A stretch of DNA of 64,000 bases from Maea johnstoni (Eukaryota > Annelida > Polychaeta > Spionida > Magelonidae): assembly GCA_963942565.1 (NCBI GenBank), contig OZ012695.1, positions 11,519,570-11,583,569 on the forward strand, written 5' to 3'. The notes under the pieces are model-generated. The model did not search any database. It was not told the DNA's origin and saw only the letters and a program-made list of their open reading frames with translations. Below are positions 36,433 to 49,874 of this stretch, piece by piece; positions within the stretch are counted from its first letter, which is position 1, and every line of letters begins with the position of its first letter. A program made the translations under genes and the position numbers.

Positions 36433-37536
36433 ATTTGCTTAAGACTTTTTAGAGACCAAATGCATCTCAAACAGGAAGTGTCCCAACATCATGCCTTACT
36501 CTCTTTATTTCCTGTTTCTCCTGCCCAGGAAATACTCTAGAATAACGCCAAGGCTCAGGGATCTGTCCACACGTCAGCCTATACACTCTTGGCAGTCATG
36601 TTCTCGTCCTTTGGCTTAGCACCACATTTCAGTGCTGCCATCTATTCGCAGCTTGCAGAAGTGCTACCACCTCGTATCTCGCTGCCAAACTCTGGACTGT
36701 CCATGGTCTTATGGGGTTAAGTTGTGAATATCCAGTCGTTTAAAATGTTTCAAAGCCTACACCCTCATCCTCATAATAGAACCAACTGTGACTGTCTAGG
36801 CCATCGGTGAGCAGAGCATTTAAGGTACCACTTATGGTATCTCCAAACCTCACATAGGCTTGCAAACAGAAAGAAAAGATTTTGGCTTTTGATTTTCTCG
36901 ATATTGAATTTCACCAAATCGAGGGCGCTTTAAAGTAGCACTTTGGGCATCAAGTCTTATCGGATTTGCTTGAAACGTTGGATCTAAATAGCTAATAGTA
37001 TTACAAATATAAATAATTAGATTATGCAATCTAGAAGTTTAAAAATATGCCTTTTTCTCATTCTCAATAAAAAATCGGAAAGAAATGGTCATGCAATTTG
37101 AACACAGCAAAAAGTAGAGAAAGTGCGATAGTTTTCCCTCTGTTTTGATATTTTCTCCAGATTAATGGAATTTGACTGTCGGCAAGTGTGGATAGCATCT
37201 CTGTTTGATAACACTATGCATGTTTTTAATGTGTTTACCCCAAATATTTACAACCTGCAAGGAGCTTACATTTATGATTCTCAATGTTTTCTCAATTAAA
37301 AGACCTTTCAGGCAATATATACTTTATATAGGCCAAGAAGTCAAATTAAAGCAGGGTAGAGGAAAAACCAGGCCCAAAAGAAAATCCCCGTAAGCTACGT
37401 TAAAAGTATTATATAAATAATAAATTAATAAAATAAAACAAAATAAAATGATATAAAGCAACGAAAAATAAAAGTGGGAAGCATGGCCATGTATGTTATA
37501 TGATAAACATTAAAAAAAAAGATTTAAAAAGAGAGG

Positions 37537-37655
37537 AGCCTACAACACACAGTATTCCCAGGCGGTCACCCATCCAAGTACTAACTGCGCTCGATGTTGC
37601 TTAACTTCGGTGATCGGACGAGAACCGGTGCATTCAACATGATATGGTCGTAGGC
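37537..37655 (-). rRNA. 5S rRNA, copy 31
   Basis: Consensus core, T5. In the monomer run. Confidence 0.97.
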
Positions 37656-38754
37656 ATTTGCTTAAGACTTTTTAGAGACCAAATGCATCTCAAACAGGAA
37701 GTGTCCCAACATCATGCCTTACTCTCTTTATTTCCTGTTTCTCCTGCCCAGGAAATACTCTAGAATAACGCCAAGGCTCAGGGATCTGTCCACACGTCAG
37801 CCTATACACTCTTGGCAGTCATGTTCTCGTCCTTTGGCTTAGCACCACATTTCAGTGCTGCCATCTATTCGCAGCTAGCAGAAGTGCTACCACCTCGTAT
37901 CTCGCTGCCAAACTCTGGACTGTCCATGGTCTTATGGGGTTAAGTTGTGAATATCCAGTCGTTTAAAATGTTTCAAAGCCTACATCCTCATAATAGAACC
38001 AACTGTGACTGTCTAGGCCATCGGTGAGCAGAGCATTGAAGGTACCACTGACGGTATCTCCAAACCTCACATAGGCTTGCACACAGAAAGGAAAGATTTT
38101 GGCTTTATATTTTCTCGATATTGAATTTCACCAAATCGAGGGCGCTTTAAAGTAGCACTTTGGGCATCAAGTCTTATCGGATTTGCTTGAAACGTTGGAT
38201 CTAAATAGCTAATAGTATTACAAATATAAATAATTAGATTATGCAATCTAGAAGTTTAAAAATATGCCTTTTTCTCATTCTCAATAAAAAATCGGAAAGA
38301 AATGGTCATGCAATTTGAACACAGCAAAAAGTAGAGAAAGTGCGATAGTTTTCCCTCTGTTTTGATATTTTCTCCAGATTAATGGAATTTGACTGTCGGC
38401 AAGTGTGGATAGCATCTCTGTTTGATAACACTATGCATGTTTTTAATGTGTTTACCCCAAATATTTACAACCTGCAAGGAGCTTACATTTATGATTCTCA
38501 ATGTTTTCTCAATTAAAAGACCTTTCAGGCAATATATACTTTATATAGGCCAAGAAGTCAAATTAAAGCAGGGTAGAGGAAAAACCAGGCCCAAAAAAAA
38601 ATCCCCGTAAGCTACGTTAAAAGTATTATATAAATAATAAATTAATAAAATAAAACAAAATAAAATGATATAAAGCAACGAAAAATAAAAGTGGGAAGCA
38701 TGGCCATGTATGTTATAAGATAAACATTAGAAAAAAAAGTTTTAAAAAGAGAGG

Positions 38755-38873
38755 AGCCTACAACACACAGTATTCCCAGGCGGTCACCCATCCAAGTACT
38801 AACTGCGCTCGATGTTGCTTAACTTCGGTGATCGGACGAGAACCGGTGCATTCAACATGATATGGTCGTAGGC
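38755..38873 (-). rRNA. 5S rRNA, copy 32
   Basis: Consensus core, T5. The spacer between copies 31 and 32 is a hybrid: its start (catcctcat, gcattgaagg) is one subtype and its end (cattctcaat) another. Confidence 0.97.
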
Positions 38874-39976
38874 ATTTGCTTACGACTTTTTAGAGACCAA
38901 ATGCATCTCAAACTGGAGGTGTCCCACCATCATGCCTTACTCTCTTTATTTCCTGTTTCTCCTGCCAAGGAAATACTCTAGAATAACGCCAAGGCTCAGG
39001 GATCTGTCCACACGTCAGCCTATACACTCTTGGCAGTCATGTTCTCGTCCTTTGGCTTAGCACCACATTTCAGTGCTGCCATCTATTCGCAGCTAGCAGA
39101 AGTGCTACCACCTCGTATCTCGCTGCCAAACTCTGGACTGTCCATGGTCTAATGGGGTTAAGTTGTGAATATCCAGTCGTTTAAAATGTTTCAAAGCCTA
39201 CACCCTCATCCTCATAATAGAACCAACTGTGACTGTCTAGGCCATCGGTGAGCAGAGCATTTAAGGTACCACTTACGGTATCTCCAAACCTCACATAGGC
39301 TTGCAAACAGAAAGAAAAGATTTTGGCTTTTGATTTTCTCGATATTGAATTTCACCTAATCAAGGGCGCTTTAAAGTAGCACTTTGGGCATCAAGTCTTA
39401 TCGGATTTGCTTGAAACGTTGGATCTAAATAGCTAATAGTATTACAAATATAAATAGTTAGATTATGCAATCTAGAAGTTTAAAAATATGCCTTTTTCTC
39501 ATTTTCAATAAAAAATCGGAAAGAAATGGTCATGCAATTTGAACACAGCAAAAAGTACAGAAAGTGCGATAGTTTTCCCTCTGTTTTGATATTTTTCTTC
39601 AGATTAATGGAATTTGATGGTCGGCAAGTGTGGATAGCATCTATGTTTGATAACACTATGCATGTTTTTAATGTGTTTACCCCAAATATTTACAACCTGC
39701 AAGGAGCTTACATTTATGATTCTCAATGTTTTCTCAATTAAAAGACCTTTCAGGCAATATATACTTTATATAGGCCAAGAAGTCAAATTAAAGCAGGGTA
39801 GAGGAAAAACCAGGCCCAAAAAATGATCCCCGTAAGCTACGTTAAAAGTATTATAAAAATAATAAATTAATAACATAAAACAAAATAAAATGATATAAAG
39901 CAACGAAAAATAAAAGTGGGAAGCATGTCCATGTATGTTATAAGATAAACACTAAACAAAAAATTAAAAAGAGAGG

Positions 39977-40095
39977 AGCCTACAACACACAGTATTCCCA
40001 GGCGGTCACCCATCCAAGTACTAACTGCGCTCGATGTTGCTTAACTTCGGTGATCGGACGAGAACCGGTGCATTCAACATGATATGGTCGTAGGC
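39977..40095 (-). rRNA. 5S rRNA, copy 33
   Basis: Consensus core, T5. Confidence 0.97.
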
Positions 40096-41193
40096 ATATG
40101 CTTACGACTTTTTAGAGACCAAATGCATCTCAAACAGGAAGTGTCCCAACATCCTGCCTTACTCTCTTTATTTCCTGTTTCTCCTGCCCAGGAAATACTC
40201 TAGAATAACGCCAAGGCTCAGGGATCTGTCCACACGTCAGCCTATACACTCTTGGCAGTCATGTTCTAGTCCTTTGGCTTAGCACCACATTTCAGTGCTG
40301 CCATCTATTCGCAGCTAGCAGAAGTGCTACCACCTCGTATCTCGCTGCCAAACTCTTGACTGTCCATGGTCTTATGGGGTTAAGTTGTGAATATCCAGTC
40401 GTTTAAAATGTTTCAAAGCCTACATCCTCATAATAGAACCAACTGTGACTGTCTAGGCCATCGGTGAGCAGAGCATTGAAGGTACCACTGACGGTATCTC
40501 CAAACCTCACATAGGCTTGCACACAGAAAGGAAAGATTTTGGCTTTTAATTTTCTCGATATTGAATTTCACCAAATCGAGGGCGCTTTAAAGTAGCACTT
40601 TGGGCATCAAGTCTTATCGGATTTGCTTGAAACGTTGGATCTAAATAGCTAATAGTATTACAAATATAAATAGTTAGAATATGCAATCTAGAAGTTTAGA
40701 AATATGCCTTTTTCTCATTTTCAATGAAAAATCGGAAAGAAATGGTCATGCAATTTGAACACAGCAAAAAGTAGAGAAAGTGCGATAGTTTTCTCTCTGT
40801 TTTGATATTTTCTCCAGATGAATGGAATTTGATGGTCGACAAGTGTGGATAGCATCTCTGTTTGATAACACTATGCATGTTTTTAATGTGTTTACCCCAA
40901 ATATTTACAACCTGCAAGGAGCTTACATTTATGATTCTCAATGTTTTCTCAATTAAAAGACCTTTCAGGCAATATATACTTTATATAGGCCAAGGTGTCA
41001 AATTAAAGCAGGGTAGAGGAAAAACCAGGCCCAAAAAATGATCCCTGTAAGCTACGTTAAAAGTATTATAAAAATAATAAATTAATAAAATAAACCAAAA
41101 TAAAATGATATAAAGCAACGAAAAATAAAAGTGGGAAGCATGGCCATGTATGTTATAAGATAAACATTAAAATAATATTTTTTAAAAGAGAGG

Positions 41194-41312
41194 AGCCTAC
41201 AACACACAGTATTCCCAGGCGGTCACCCATCCAAGTACTAACTGCGCTTGATGTTGCTTAACTTCGGTGATCGGACGAGAACCGGTGCATTCAACATGAT
41301 ATGGTCGTAGGC
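41194..41312 (-). rRNA. 5S rRNA, copy 34
   Basis: G64A at the end of the A box. T4. Partner of copy 27. Confidence 0.95.
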
Positions 41313-42415
41313 ATTTGCTTAAGACTTTTTAGAGACCAAATGCATCTCAAACAGGAAGTGTCCCAACATCATGCCTTACTCTCTTTATTTCCTGTTTCTC
41401 CTGCCCAGGAAATACTCTAGAATAACGCCAAGGCTCAGGGATCTGTCCACACGTCAGCCTATACACTCTTGGCAGTCATGTTCTCGTCCTTTGGCTTAGC
41501 ACCACATTTCAGTGCTGCCATCTATTCGCAGCTTGCAGAAGTGCTACCACCTCGTATCTCGCTGCCAAACTCTGGACTGTCCATGGTCTAATGGGGTTAA
41601 GTTGTGAATATCCAGTCGTTTAAAATGTTTCAAAGCCTACACCCTCATCCTCATAATAGAACCAACTGTGACTGTCTAGGCCATCGGTGAGCAGAGCATT
41701 TAAGGTACCACTTATGGTATCTCCAAACCTCACATAGGCTTGCAAACAGAAAGAAAAGATTTTGGCTTTTGATTTTCTCGATATTGAATTTCACCAAATT
41801 GAAGGCGCTTTAAAGTAGCACTTTGGGCATCAAGTCTTATCGGATTTGCTTGAAACGTTGGATCTAAATAGCTAATAGTATTACAAATATAAATAATTAG
41901 AATATGCAATCTAGAAGTTTAAAAATATGCCTTTTTCTCATTCTCAATAAAAAATCGGAAAGAAATGGTCATGCAATTTGAACACAGCAAAAAGTAGAGA
42001 AAGTGCGATAGTTTTCCCTCTGTTTTGATATTTTCTCCAGATTAATGGAATTTGACTGTCGGCAAGTGTGGATAGCATCTCTGTTTGATAACACTATGCA
42101 TGTTTTTAATGTGTTTACCCCAAATATTTACAACCTGCAAGGAGCTTACATTTATGATTCTCAATGTTTTCTCAATTAAAAGACCTTTCAGGCAATATAT
42201 ACTTTATATAGGCCAAGAAGTCAAATTAAAGCAGGGTAGAGGAAAAAACAGGCCCAAAAAATGATCCCCATAAGCTACGTTAAAAGAATTATATAAATAA
42301 TAAATTAATAAAATAAAACAAAATAAAATGATATAAAGCAACACAAAATAAAAGTGGGAAGCATGGCCATGTATGTTATAAGATAAACATTAAAAAAAAA
42401 ATTTAAAAAGAGAGG

Positions 42416-42534
42416 AGCCTACAAGACACAGTATTCCCAGGCGGTCACCCATCCAAGTACTAACTGCGCTCGATGTTGCTTAACTTCGGTGATCGGACGA
42501 GAACCGGTGCATTCAACATGATATGGTCGTAGGC
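42416..42534 (-). rRNA. 5S rRNA, copy 35
   Basis: G110C as in copy 28. T5. Confidence 0.95.
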
Positions 42535-43640
42535 ATTTGCTTACGACTTTTTAGAGACCAAATGCATCTCAAACTGGAAGTGTCCCACCATCATGCCTTA
42601 CTCTCTTTATTTCTTGTTTCTCCTGCCAAGGAAATACTCTAGAATAACGCCAAGGCTCAGGGATCTGTCCACAAGTCAGCCTATACACTCTTGGCAGTCA
42701 TGTTCTCGTCCTTTGGCTTAGCACCACATTTCAGTGCTGCCATCTATTCGCAGCTAGCAGAAGTGCTACCACCTCGTATCTCGCTGCCAAACTCTGGACT
42801 GTCCATGGTCTTATGGTGTTAAGTTGTGAATATCCAGTCGTTTAAAATGTTTCAAAGCCTACACCCTCATCCTCATAATAGAACCAACTGTGACTGTCTA
42901 GGCCATCGGTGAGCAGAGCATTTAAGGTACCACTTATGGTATCTCCAAACCTCACATAGGCTTGCAAACAGAAAGAAAAGATTTTGGCTTTTGATTTTCT
43001 AGATATTGAATTTCACCAAATCGAGGGCGCTTTAAAGTAGCACTTTGGGCATCAAGTCTTATCGGATTTGCTTGAAACGCTGGATCTAAATAGCTAATAG
43101 TATTACAAATATAAATAGTTAGATTATGCAATCTAGAAGTTTAAAAATATGCCTTTTTCTCATTCTCAATAAAAAAATCGGAAAGAAATGGTCATGCAAT
43201 TTGAACACAGCAAAAAGTAGAGAAAGTGCGATAGTTTTCCCTCTGTTTTGATATTTTCTCCAGATTAATGGAATTTGATGGTCGGCAAGTGTGGATAGCA
43301 TCTCTGTTTGATAACACTATGCATGTTTTTAATGTGTTTACCCCAAATATTTACAACCTGCAAGGAGCTTACATTTATGATTCTCAATGTTTTCTCAATT
43401 AAAAGACCTTTCAGGCAATATATACTTTATATAGGCCAAGAAGTCAAATTAAAGCAGGGTAGAGGAAAAACCAGGCCCAAAAGAAAATCCCCGTAAGCTA
43501 CGTTAAAAGTATTATATAAATAATAAATTAATAAAATAAAACAAAATAAAATGATATAAAGCAACGAAAAATAAAAGTGGGAAGCATGGCCATGTATGTT
43601 ATAAGATAAACATTAAAAAAAAAAGATTTAAAAAGAGAGG

Positions 43641-43759
43641 AGCCTACAACACACAGTATTCCCAGGCGGTCACCCATCCAAGTACTAACTGCGCTCGATG
43701 TTGCTTAACTTCGGTGATCGGACGAGAACCGGTGCATTCAACATGATATGGTCGTAGGC
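43641..43759 (-). rRNA. 5S rRNA, copy 36
   Basis: Consensus core, T5. Confidence 0.97.
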
Positions 43760-44864
43760 ATTTGCTTACGACTTTTTAGAGACCAAATGCATCTCAAACT
43801 GGAGGTGTCCCACCATCATGCCTTACTCTCTTTATTTCCTGTTTCTCCTGCCAAGGAAATACTCTAGAATAACGCCAAGGCTCAGGGATCTGTCCACACG
43901 TCAGCCTATACACTCTTGGCAGTCATGTTCTCGTCCTTTGGCTTAGCACCACATTTCAGTGCTGCCATCTATTCGCAGCTAGCAGAAGTGCTACCACCTC
44001 GTATCTCGCTGCCAAACTCTGGACTGTCCATGGTCTTATGGTGTTAAGTTGTGAATATCCAGTCGTTTAAAATGTTTCAAAGCCTACACCCTCATCCTCA
44101 TAATAGAACCAACTGTGACTGTCTAGGCCATCGGTAAGCAGAGCATTTAAGGTACCACTTACGGTATCTCCAAACCTCACATAGGCTTGCAAACAGAAAG
44201 GAAAGACTTTGGCTTTTAATTTTCTCGATATTGAATTTCACCAAATCGAGGGCGCTTTAAAGTAGCACTTTGGGCATCAAGTCTTATCGGATTTGCTTGA
44301 AACGTTGGATCTAAATAGCTAATAGTATTACAAATATAAATAGTTAGATTATGCAATCTAGAGGTTTAAAAATATGCCTTTTTCTCATTCTCAATAAAAA
44401 ATCGGAAAGAAATGGTCATGCAATTTGAACACAGCAAAAAGTAGAGAAAGTGCGATAGATTTCCCTCTGTTTTGATATTTTCTCCAGATTAATGGAATTT
44501 GATGGTCGGCAAGTGTGGATAGCATCTCTGTTTGATAACACTATGCATGTTTTTAATGTGTTTAGCCCAAATATTTACAACCTGCAAGGAGCTTACATTT
44601 GTGATTCTCAATGTTTTCTCAATTAAAAGACCTTTCAGGCAATATATACTTTATATAGGGCAAGAAGTCAAATTAAAGCAGGGTAGAGGAAAAACCAGGC
44701 CCAAAAAATGATCCCCGTAAGCTACGTTAAAAGTATTATAAAAATAGTAAATTAATAAAATAAAACAAAATAAAATGATATAAAGCAACGAAAAATAAAA
44801 GTGGGAAGCATGGCCATGTATGTTATAAGATAAACATTAAAATTCTTTTTTTTTTAAAGAGAGG

Positions 44865-44983
44865 AGCCTACAACACACAGTATTCCCAGGCGGTCACCCA
44901 TCCAAGTACTAACTGCGCTCGATGTTGCTTAACTTCGGTGATCGGACGAGAACCGGTGCATTCAACATGATATGGTCGCAGGC
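44865..44983 (-). rRNA. 5S rRNA, copy 37
   Basis: A5G, which leaves a G-U pair with nt 114. The proximal run is T3 followed by a long A run on the RNA strand; the first TTTT is about 27 nt past the core. Confidence 0.95.
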
Positions 44984-46088
44984 ATATGCTTACGACTTTT
45001 TAGAGACCAAATGCATCTCAAACAGGAAGTGTCCCAACATCATGCCTTACTCTCTTTATTTCCTGTTTCTCCTGCCCAGGAAATACTCTAGAATAACGCC
45101 AAGGCTCAGGGATCTGTCCACACGTCAGCCTATACACTCTTGGCAGTCATGTTCTCGTCCTTTGGCTTAGCACCACATTTCAGTGCTGCCATCTATTCGC
45201 AGCTAGCAGAAGTGCTACCACCTCGTATCTCGCTGCCAAACTCTGGACTGTCCATGGTCTAATGGGGTTAATTTGTGAATATCCAGTCGTTTAAAATGTT
45301 TCAAAGCCTACACCCTCATCCTCATAATAGAACCAACTGTGACTGTCTAGGCCATCGGTGAGCAGAGCATTTAAGGTACCACTTACGGTATCTCCAAACC
45401 TCACATAGGCTTGCAAACAGAAAGGAAAGATTTTGGCTTTTAATTTTCTCGATATTGAATTTCACCAAATCGAAGGCGCTTTAAAGTAGCACTTTGGGCA
45501 TCAGGTATTATCGGATTTGCTTGAAATGTTGGATCTAAATAGCTAATAGTATTACAAATATAAATAGTTAGATTATGCAATCTAGAAGTTTAAAAATATG
45601 CCTTTTTCTCATTTTCAATAAACAATCGGAAAGAAATGGTCATGCAATTTGAACACAGCAAAAAGTAGAGAAAGTGCGATAGTTTTCCCTCTGTTTTGAT
45701 ATTTTCTCCAGATTAATGGAATTTGATGGTCGACAAGTGTGGATAGCATCTCTGTTTGATAACACTATGCATGTTTTTAATGTGTTCACCCCAAATATTT
45801 ACAACCTGCAAGGAGCTTACATTTATGATTCTCAATGTTTTCTCAATTAAAAGACCTTTCAGGCAATATATACTTTATATAGGCCAAGAAGTCAAATTAA
45901 AGCAGGGTAGAGGAAAAACCAGGCCCAAAAAATGATCCCCGTAAGCTACGTTAAAAGTATTATAAAAATAATAAATTAATAAAATAAACCGAAATAAAAT
46001 GATATAAAGCAACGAAAAATAAAAGTGGGAAGCATGGCCATGTATGTTATAAGATAAACATTAAAAAAAAAAAAATTGAAAAGAGAGG

Positions 46089-46207
46089 AGCCTACAACAC
46101 ACAGTATTCCCAGGCGGTCACCCATCCAAGTACTAACTGCGCTCGATGTTGCTTAACTTCGGTGATCGGACGAGAACCGGTGCATTCAACATGATATGGT
46201 CGTAGGC
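46089..46207 (-). rRNA. 5S rRNA, copy 38
   Basis: Consensus core, T4 (CTCTCTTTTCAA). Confidence 0.97.
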
Positions 46208-47310
46208 ATATGCTTACGACTTTTTAGAGACCAAATGCATCTCAAACAGGAAGTGTCCCAACATCATGCCTTACTCTCTTTATTTCCAGTTTCTCCTGCC
46301 AAGGAAATACTCTAGAATAACGCCAAGGCTCAGGGATCTGTCCACACGTCAGCCTATACACTCTTGGCAGTCATGTTCTCGTCCTTTGGCTTAGCACCAC
46401 ATTTCAGTGCTGCCATCTATTCGCAGCTAGCAGAAGTGCTACCACCTCGTATCTCGCTGCCAAACTCGGGACTGTCCATGGTCTTATGGGGTTAAGTTGT
46501 GAATATCCAGTCGTTTAAAATGTTTCAAAGCCTACACCCTCATCCTCATAATAGAACCAACTGTGACTGTCTAGGCCATCGGTGAGCAGAGTATTTAAGG
46601 TACCACTTACGGTATCTCCAAACCTCACATAGGCTTGCAAACAGAAAGAAAAGATTTTGGCTTTTGATTTTCTCGATATTGAATTTCACCAAATCGAGGG
46701 CGCTTTAAAGTAGGACTTTGGGCATCAAGTCTTATCGGATTTGCTTGAAACGTTGGATCTAAATAGCTAATAGTATTACAAATATAAATAGTTAGATTAT
46801 GCAATCTAGAAGTTTAGAAATATGCCTTTTTCTCATTTTCAATGAAAAATCGGAAAGAAATGGTCATGCAATTTGAACACAGCAAAAAGTAGAGAAAGTG
46901 CGATAGTTTTTCCTCTGTTTTGATATTTTCTCCAGATGAATGGAATTTGATGGTCGACAAGTGTGGATAGCATCTCTGTTTGATAACACTATGCATGTTT
47001 TTAATGTGTTTACCCCAAATATTTACAACCTGCAAGGAGCTTACATTTATGATTCTCAATGTTTTCTCAATGAAAAGACCTTTCAGGCAATATATACTTT
47101 ATATAGGCCAAGAAATCATATTAAAGCAGGGTAGAGGAAAAACCAGGCCCAAAAAATGATCCCCGTAAGCTACGTTAAAAGTATTATAAAAATGATAAAT
47201 TAATAAAACAAAACAAAATAAAATGATATAAAGCAACGAAAAATAAAAGTGGGAAGCATGGCCATGTATGTTATAATAAAAACAGAGAATTTTGTTTTTT
47301 TAAAGAGAGG

Positions 47311-47429
47311 AGCCTACAACACACAGTATTCCCAAGCGGTCACCCATCCAAGTACTAACTGCGCTCGATGTTGCTTAACTTCGGTGATCGGACGAGAACC
47401 GGTGCATTCAACATGATATGGCCGTAGGC
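47311..47429 (-). rRNA. 5S rRNA, copy 39
   Basis: A8G and C95U. A8G gives GCCTACGGCC, as in many animals, and keeps a G-U pair with nt 111. C95U is the base seen in Drosophila 5S. T3 only, and the next T run is about 30 nt away. Confidence 0.95.
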
Positions 47430-48533
47430 ATTTGCATAAGACCTTTTAGAGACCAAATGCATCTCAAACAGGAAGTGTCCCAACATCATGCCTTACTCTC
47501 TTTATTTCCTGTTTCTCCTGCCCAGGAAATACTCTAGAATAACGCCAAGGCACAGGGATCTGTCCACACGTCAGCCTATACACTCTTGGCAGTCATGTTC
47601 TCGTCCTTTGGCTTAGCACCACATTTCAGTGCTGCCATCTATTCGCAGCTAGCAGAAGTGCTACCACCTCGTATCTCGCTGCCAAACTCTGGACTGTCCA
47701 TGGTCTAATGGGGTTAAGTTGTGAATATCCAGTCGTTTAAAATGTTTCAAAGCCTACACCCTCATCCTCATAATAGAACCAACTGTGACTGTCTAGGCCA
47801 TCGGTGAGCAGAGCATTTAAGGTACCACTTACGGTATCTCCAAACCTCACATAGGCTTGCAAACAGAAAGAAAAGATTTTGGCTTTTGATTTTCTCGATA
47901 TTGAATTTCACCAAATCGAGGGCGCTTTAAAGTAGCACTTTGGGCATCAAGTCTTATCGGATTTGCTTGAAACGTTGGATCTAAATAGCTAATAGTATTA
48001 CAAATATAAATAGTTAGATTATGCAATCTAGAAGTTTAAAAATATGCCCTTGTCTCATTTTCAATAAAAAATCGGAAAAAAATGGTCATGCAATTTGAAC
48101 ACAGCAAAAAGTAGAAAAAGTGCGATAGTTTTCCCTCTGTTTTGATATTTTCTTCAGATTAATGGAATTTGATGGTCGGCAAGTGTGGATAGCATCTCTG
48201 TTTGATAACACTATGCATGTTTTTAATGTGTTTACCCCAAATATTTACAACCTGCAAGGAGCTTGCATTTATGATTCTCAATGTTTTCTCAATGAAAAGA
48301 CCTTTCAGGCAATATATACTTTATATAGGCCAAGAAGTCATATTAAAGCAGGGTAGAGGAAAAACCAGGCCCAAAAAATGATCCCCGTAAGCTACGTTAA
48401 AAGTATTATAAAAATGATAAATTAATAAAACAAAACAAAATAAAATGATATAAAGCAACGAAAAATAAAAGTGGGAAGCATGGCCATGTATGTTATAATA
48501 AAAACATTAAAAAAAAAAATTTGAAAAGAGAGG

Positions 48534-48652
48534 AGCCTACAACACACAGTATTCCCAGGCGGTCACCCATCCAAGTACTAACTGCGCTCGATGTTGCTTA
48601 ACTTCGGTGATCGGACGAGAACCGGTGCATTCAACATGATATGGTCGTAGGC
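48534..48652 (-). rRNA. 5S rRNA, copy 40
   Basis: Consensus core, T4. Dimer partner of copy 39. Confidence 0.97.
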
Positions 48653-49755
48653 ATATGCTTACGACTTTTTAGAGACCAAATGCATCTCAAACAGGAAGTG
48701 TCCCAACATCATGCCTTACTCTCTTTATTTCCTGTTTCTCCTGCCAAGGAAATACTCTAGAATAACGCCAAGGCTCAGGGATCTGTCCACACGTCAGCCT
48801 ATACACTCTTGGCAGTCATGTTCTCGTCCTTTGGCTTAGCACCACATTTCAGTGCTGCCATCTATTCGCAGCTAGCAGAAGTGCTACCACCTCGTATCTC
48901 GCTGCCAAACTCGGGACTGTCCATGGTCTTATGGGGTTAAGTTGTGAATATCCAGTCGTTTAAAATGTTTCAAAGCCTACACCCTCATCCTCATAATAGA
49001 ACCAACTGTGACTGTCTAGGCCATCGGTGAGCAGAGCATTTAAGGTACCACTTACGGTATCTCCAAACCTCACATAGGCTTGCAAACAGAAAGAAAAGAT
49101 TTTGGCTTTTGATTTTCTCGATATTGAATTTCACCAAATCGAGGGCGCTTTAAAGTAGGACTTTGGGCATCAAGTCTTATCGGATTTGCTTGAAACGTTG
49201 GATCTAAATAGCTAATAGTATTACAAATATAAATAGTTAGATTATGCAATCTAGAAGTTTAGAAATATGCCTTTTTCTCATTTTCAATGAAAAATCGGAA
49301 AGAAATGGTCATGCAATTTGAACACAGCAAAAAGTAGAGAAAGTGCGATAGTTTTTCCTCTGTTTTGATATTTTCTCCAGATGAATGGAATTTGATGGTC
49401 GACAAGTGTGGATAGCATCTCTGTTTGATAACACTATGCATGTTTTTAATGTGTTTACCCCAAATATTTACAACCTGCAAGGAGCTTACATTTATGATTC
49501 TCAATGTTTTCTCAATGAAAAGACCTTTCAGGCAATATATACTTTATATAGGCCAAGAAATCATATTAAAGCAGGGTAGAGGAAAAACCAGGCCCAAAAA
49601 ATGATCCCCGTAAGCTACGTTAAAAGTATTATAAAAATGATAAATTAATAAAACAAAACAAAATAAAATGATATAAAGCAACGAAAAATAAAAGTGGGAA
49701 GCCTGGCCATGTATGTTATAATAAAAACAGAGAATTTTGTTTTTTTAAAGAGAGG

Positions 49756-49874
49756 AGCCTACAACACACAGTATTCCCAAGCGGTCACCCATCCAAGTAC
49801 TAACTGCGCTCGATGTTGCTTAACTTCGGTGATCGGACGAGAACCGGTGCATTCAACATGATATGGCCGTAGGC
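49756..49874 (-). rRNA. 5S rRNA, copy 41
   Basis: A8G and C95U, T3. Same class as copy 39. Confidence 0.95.

Larger units (their letters stand above)
34572..38240. repeat. Run of near-identical monomers (5S copies 29-31)
   Basis: Successive units 1223 bp apart share cattctcaat, the aaaagaaaatcc spacer variant and the same terminator (agatttaaaaagagagg). This is single-unit amplification rather than dimers. The run ends where a gcattgaagg-type piece joins, near 37,980. Confidence 0.7.
40450..43635. repeat. Three-unit segment, second copy (8,549 bp from first)
   Basis: Relative of about 31,900-35,085, with the same unit order and private variants. It has more scattered point differences than the recent 6,167-bp duplication, so this event is probably older. 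The distance equals seven units. Confidence 0.7.
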
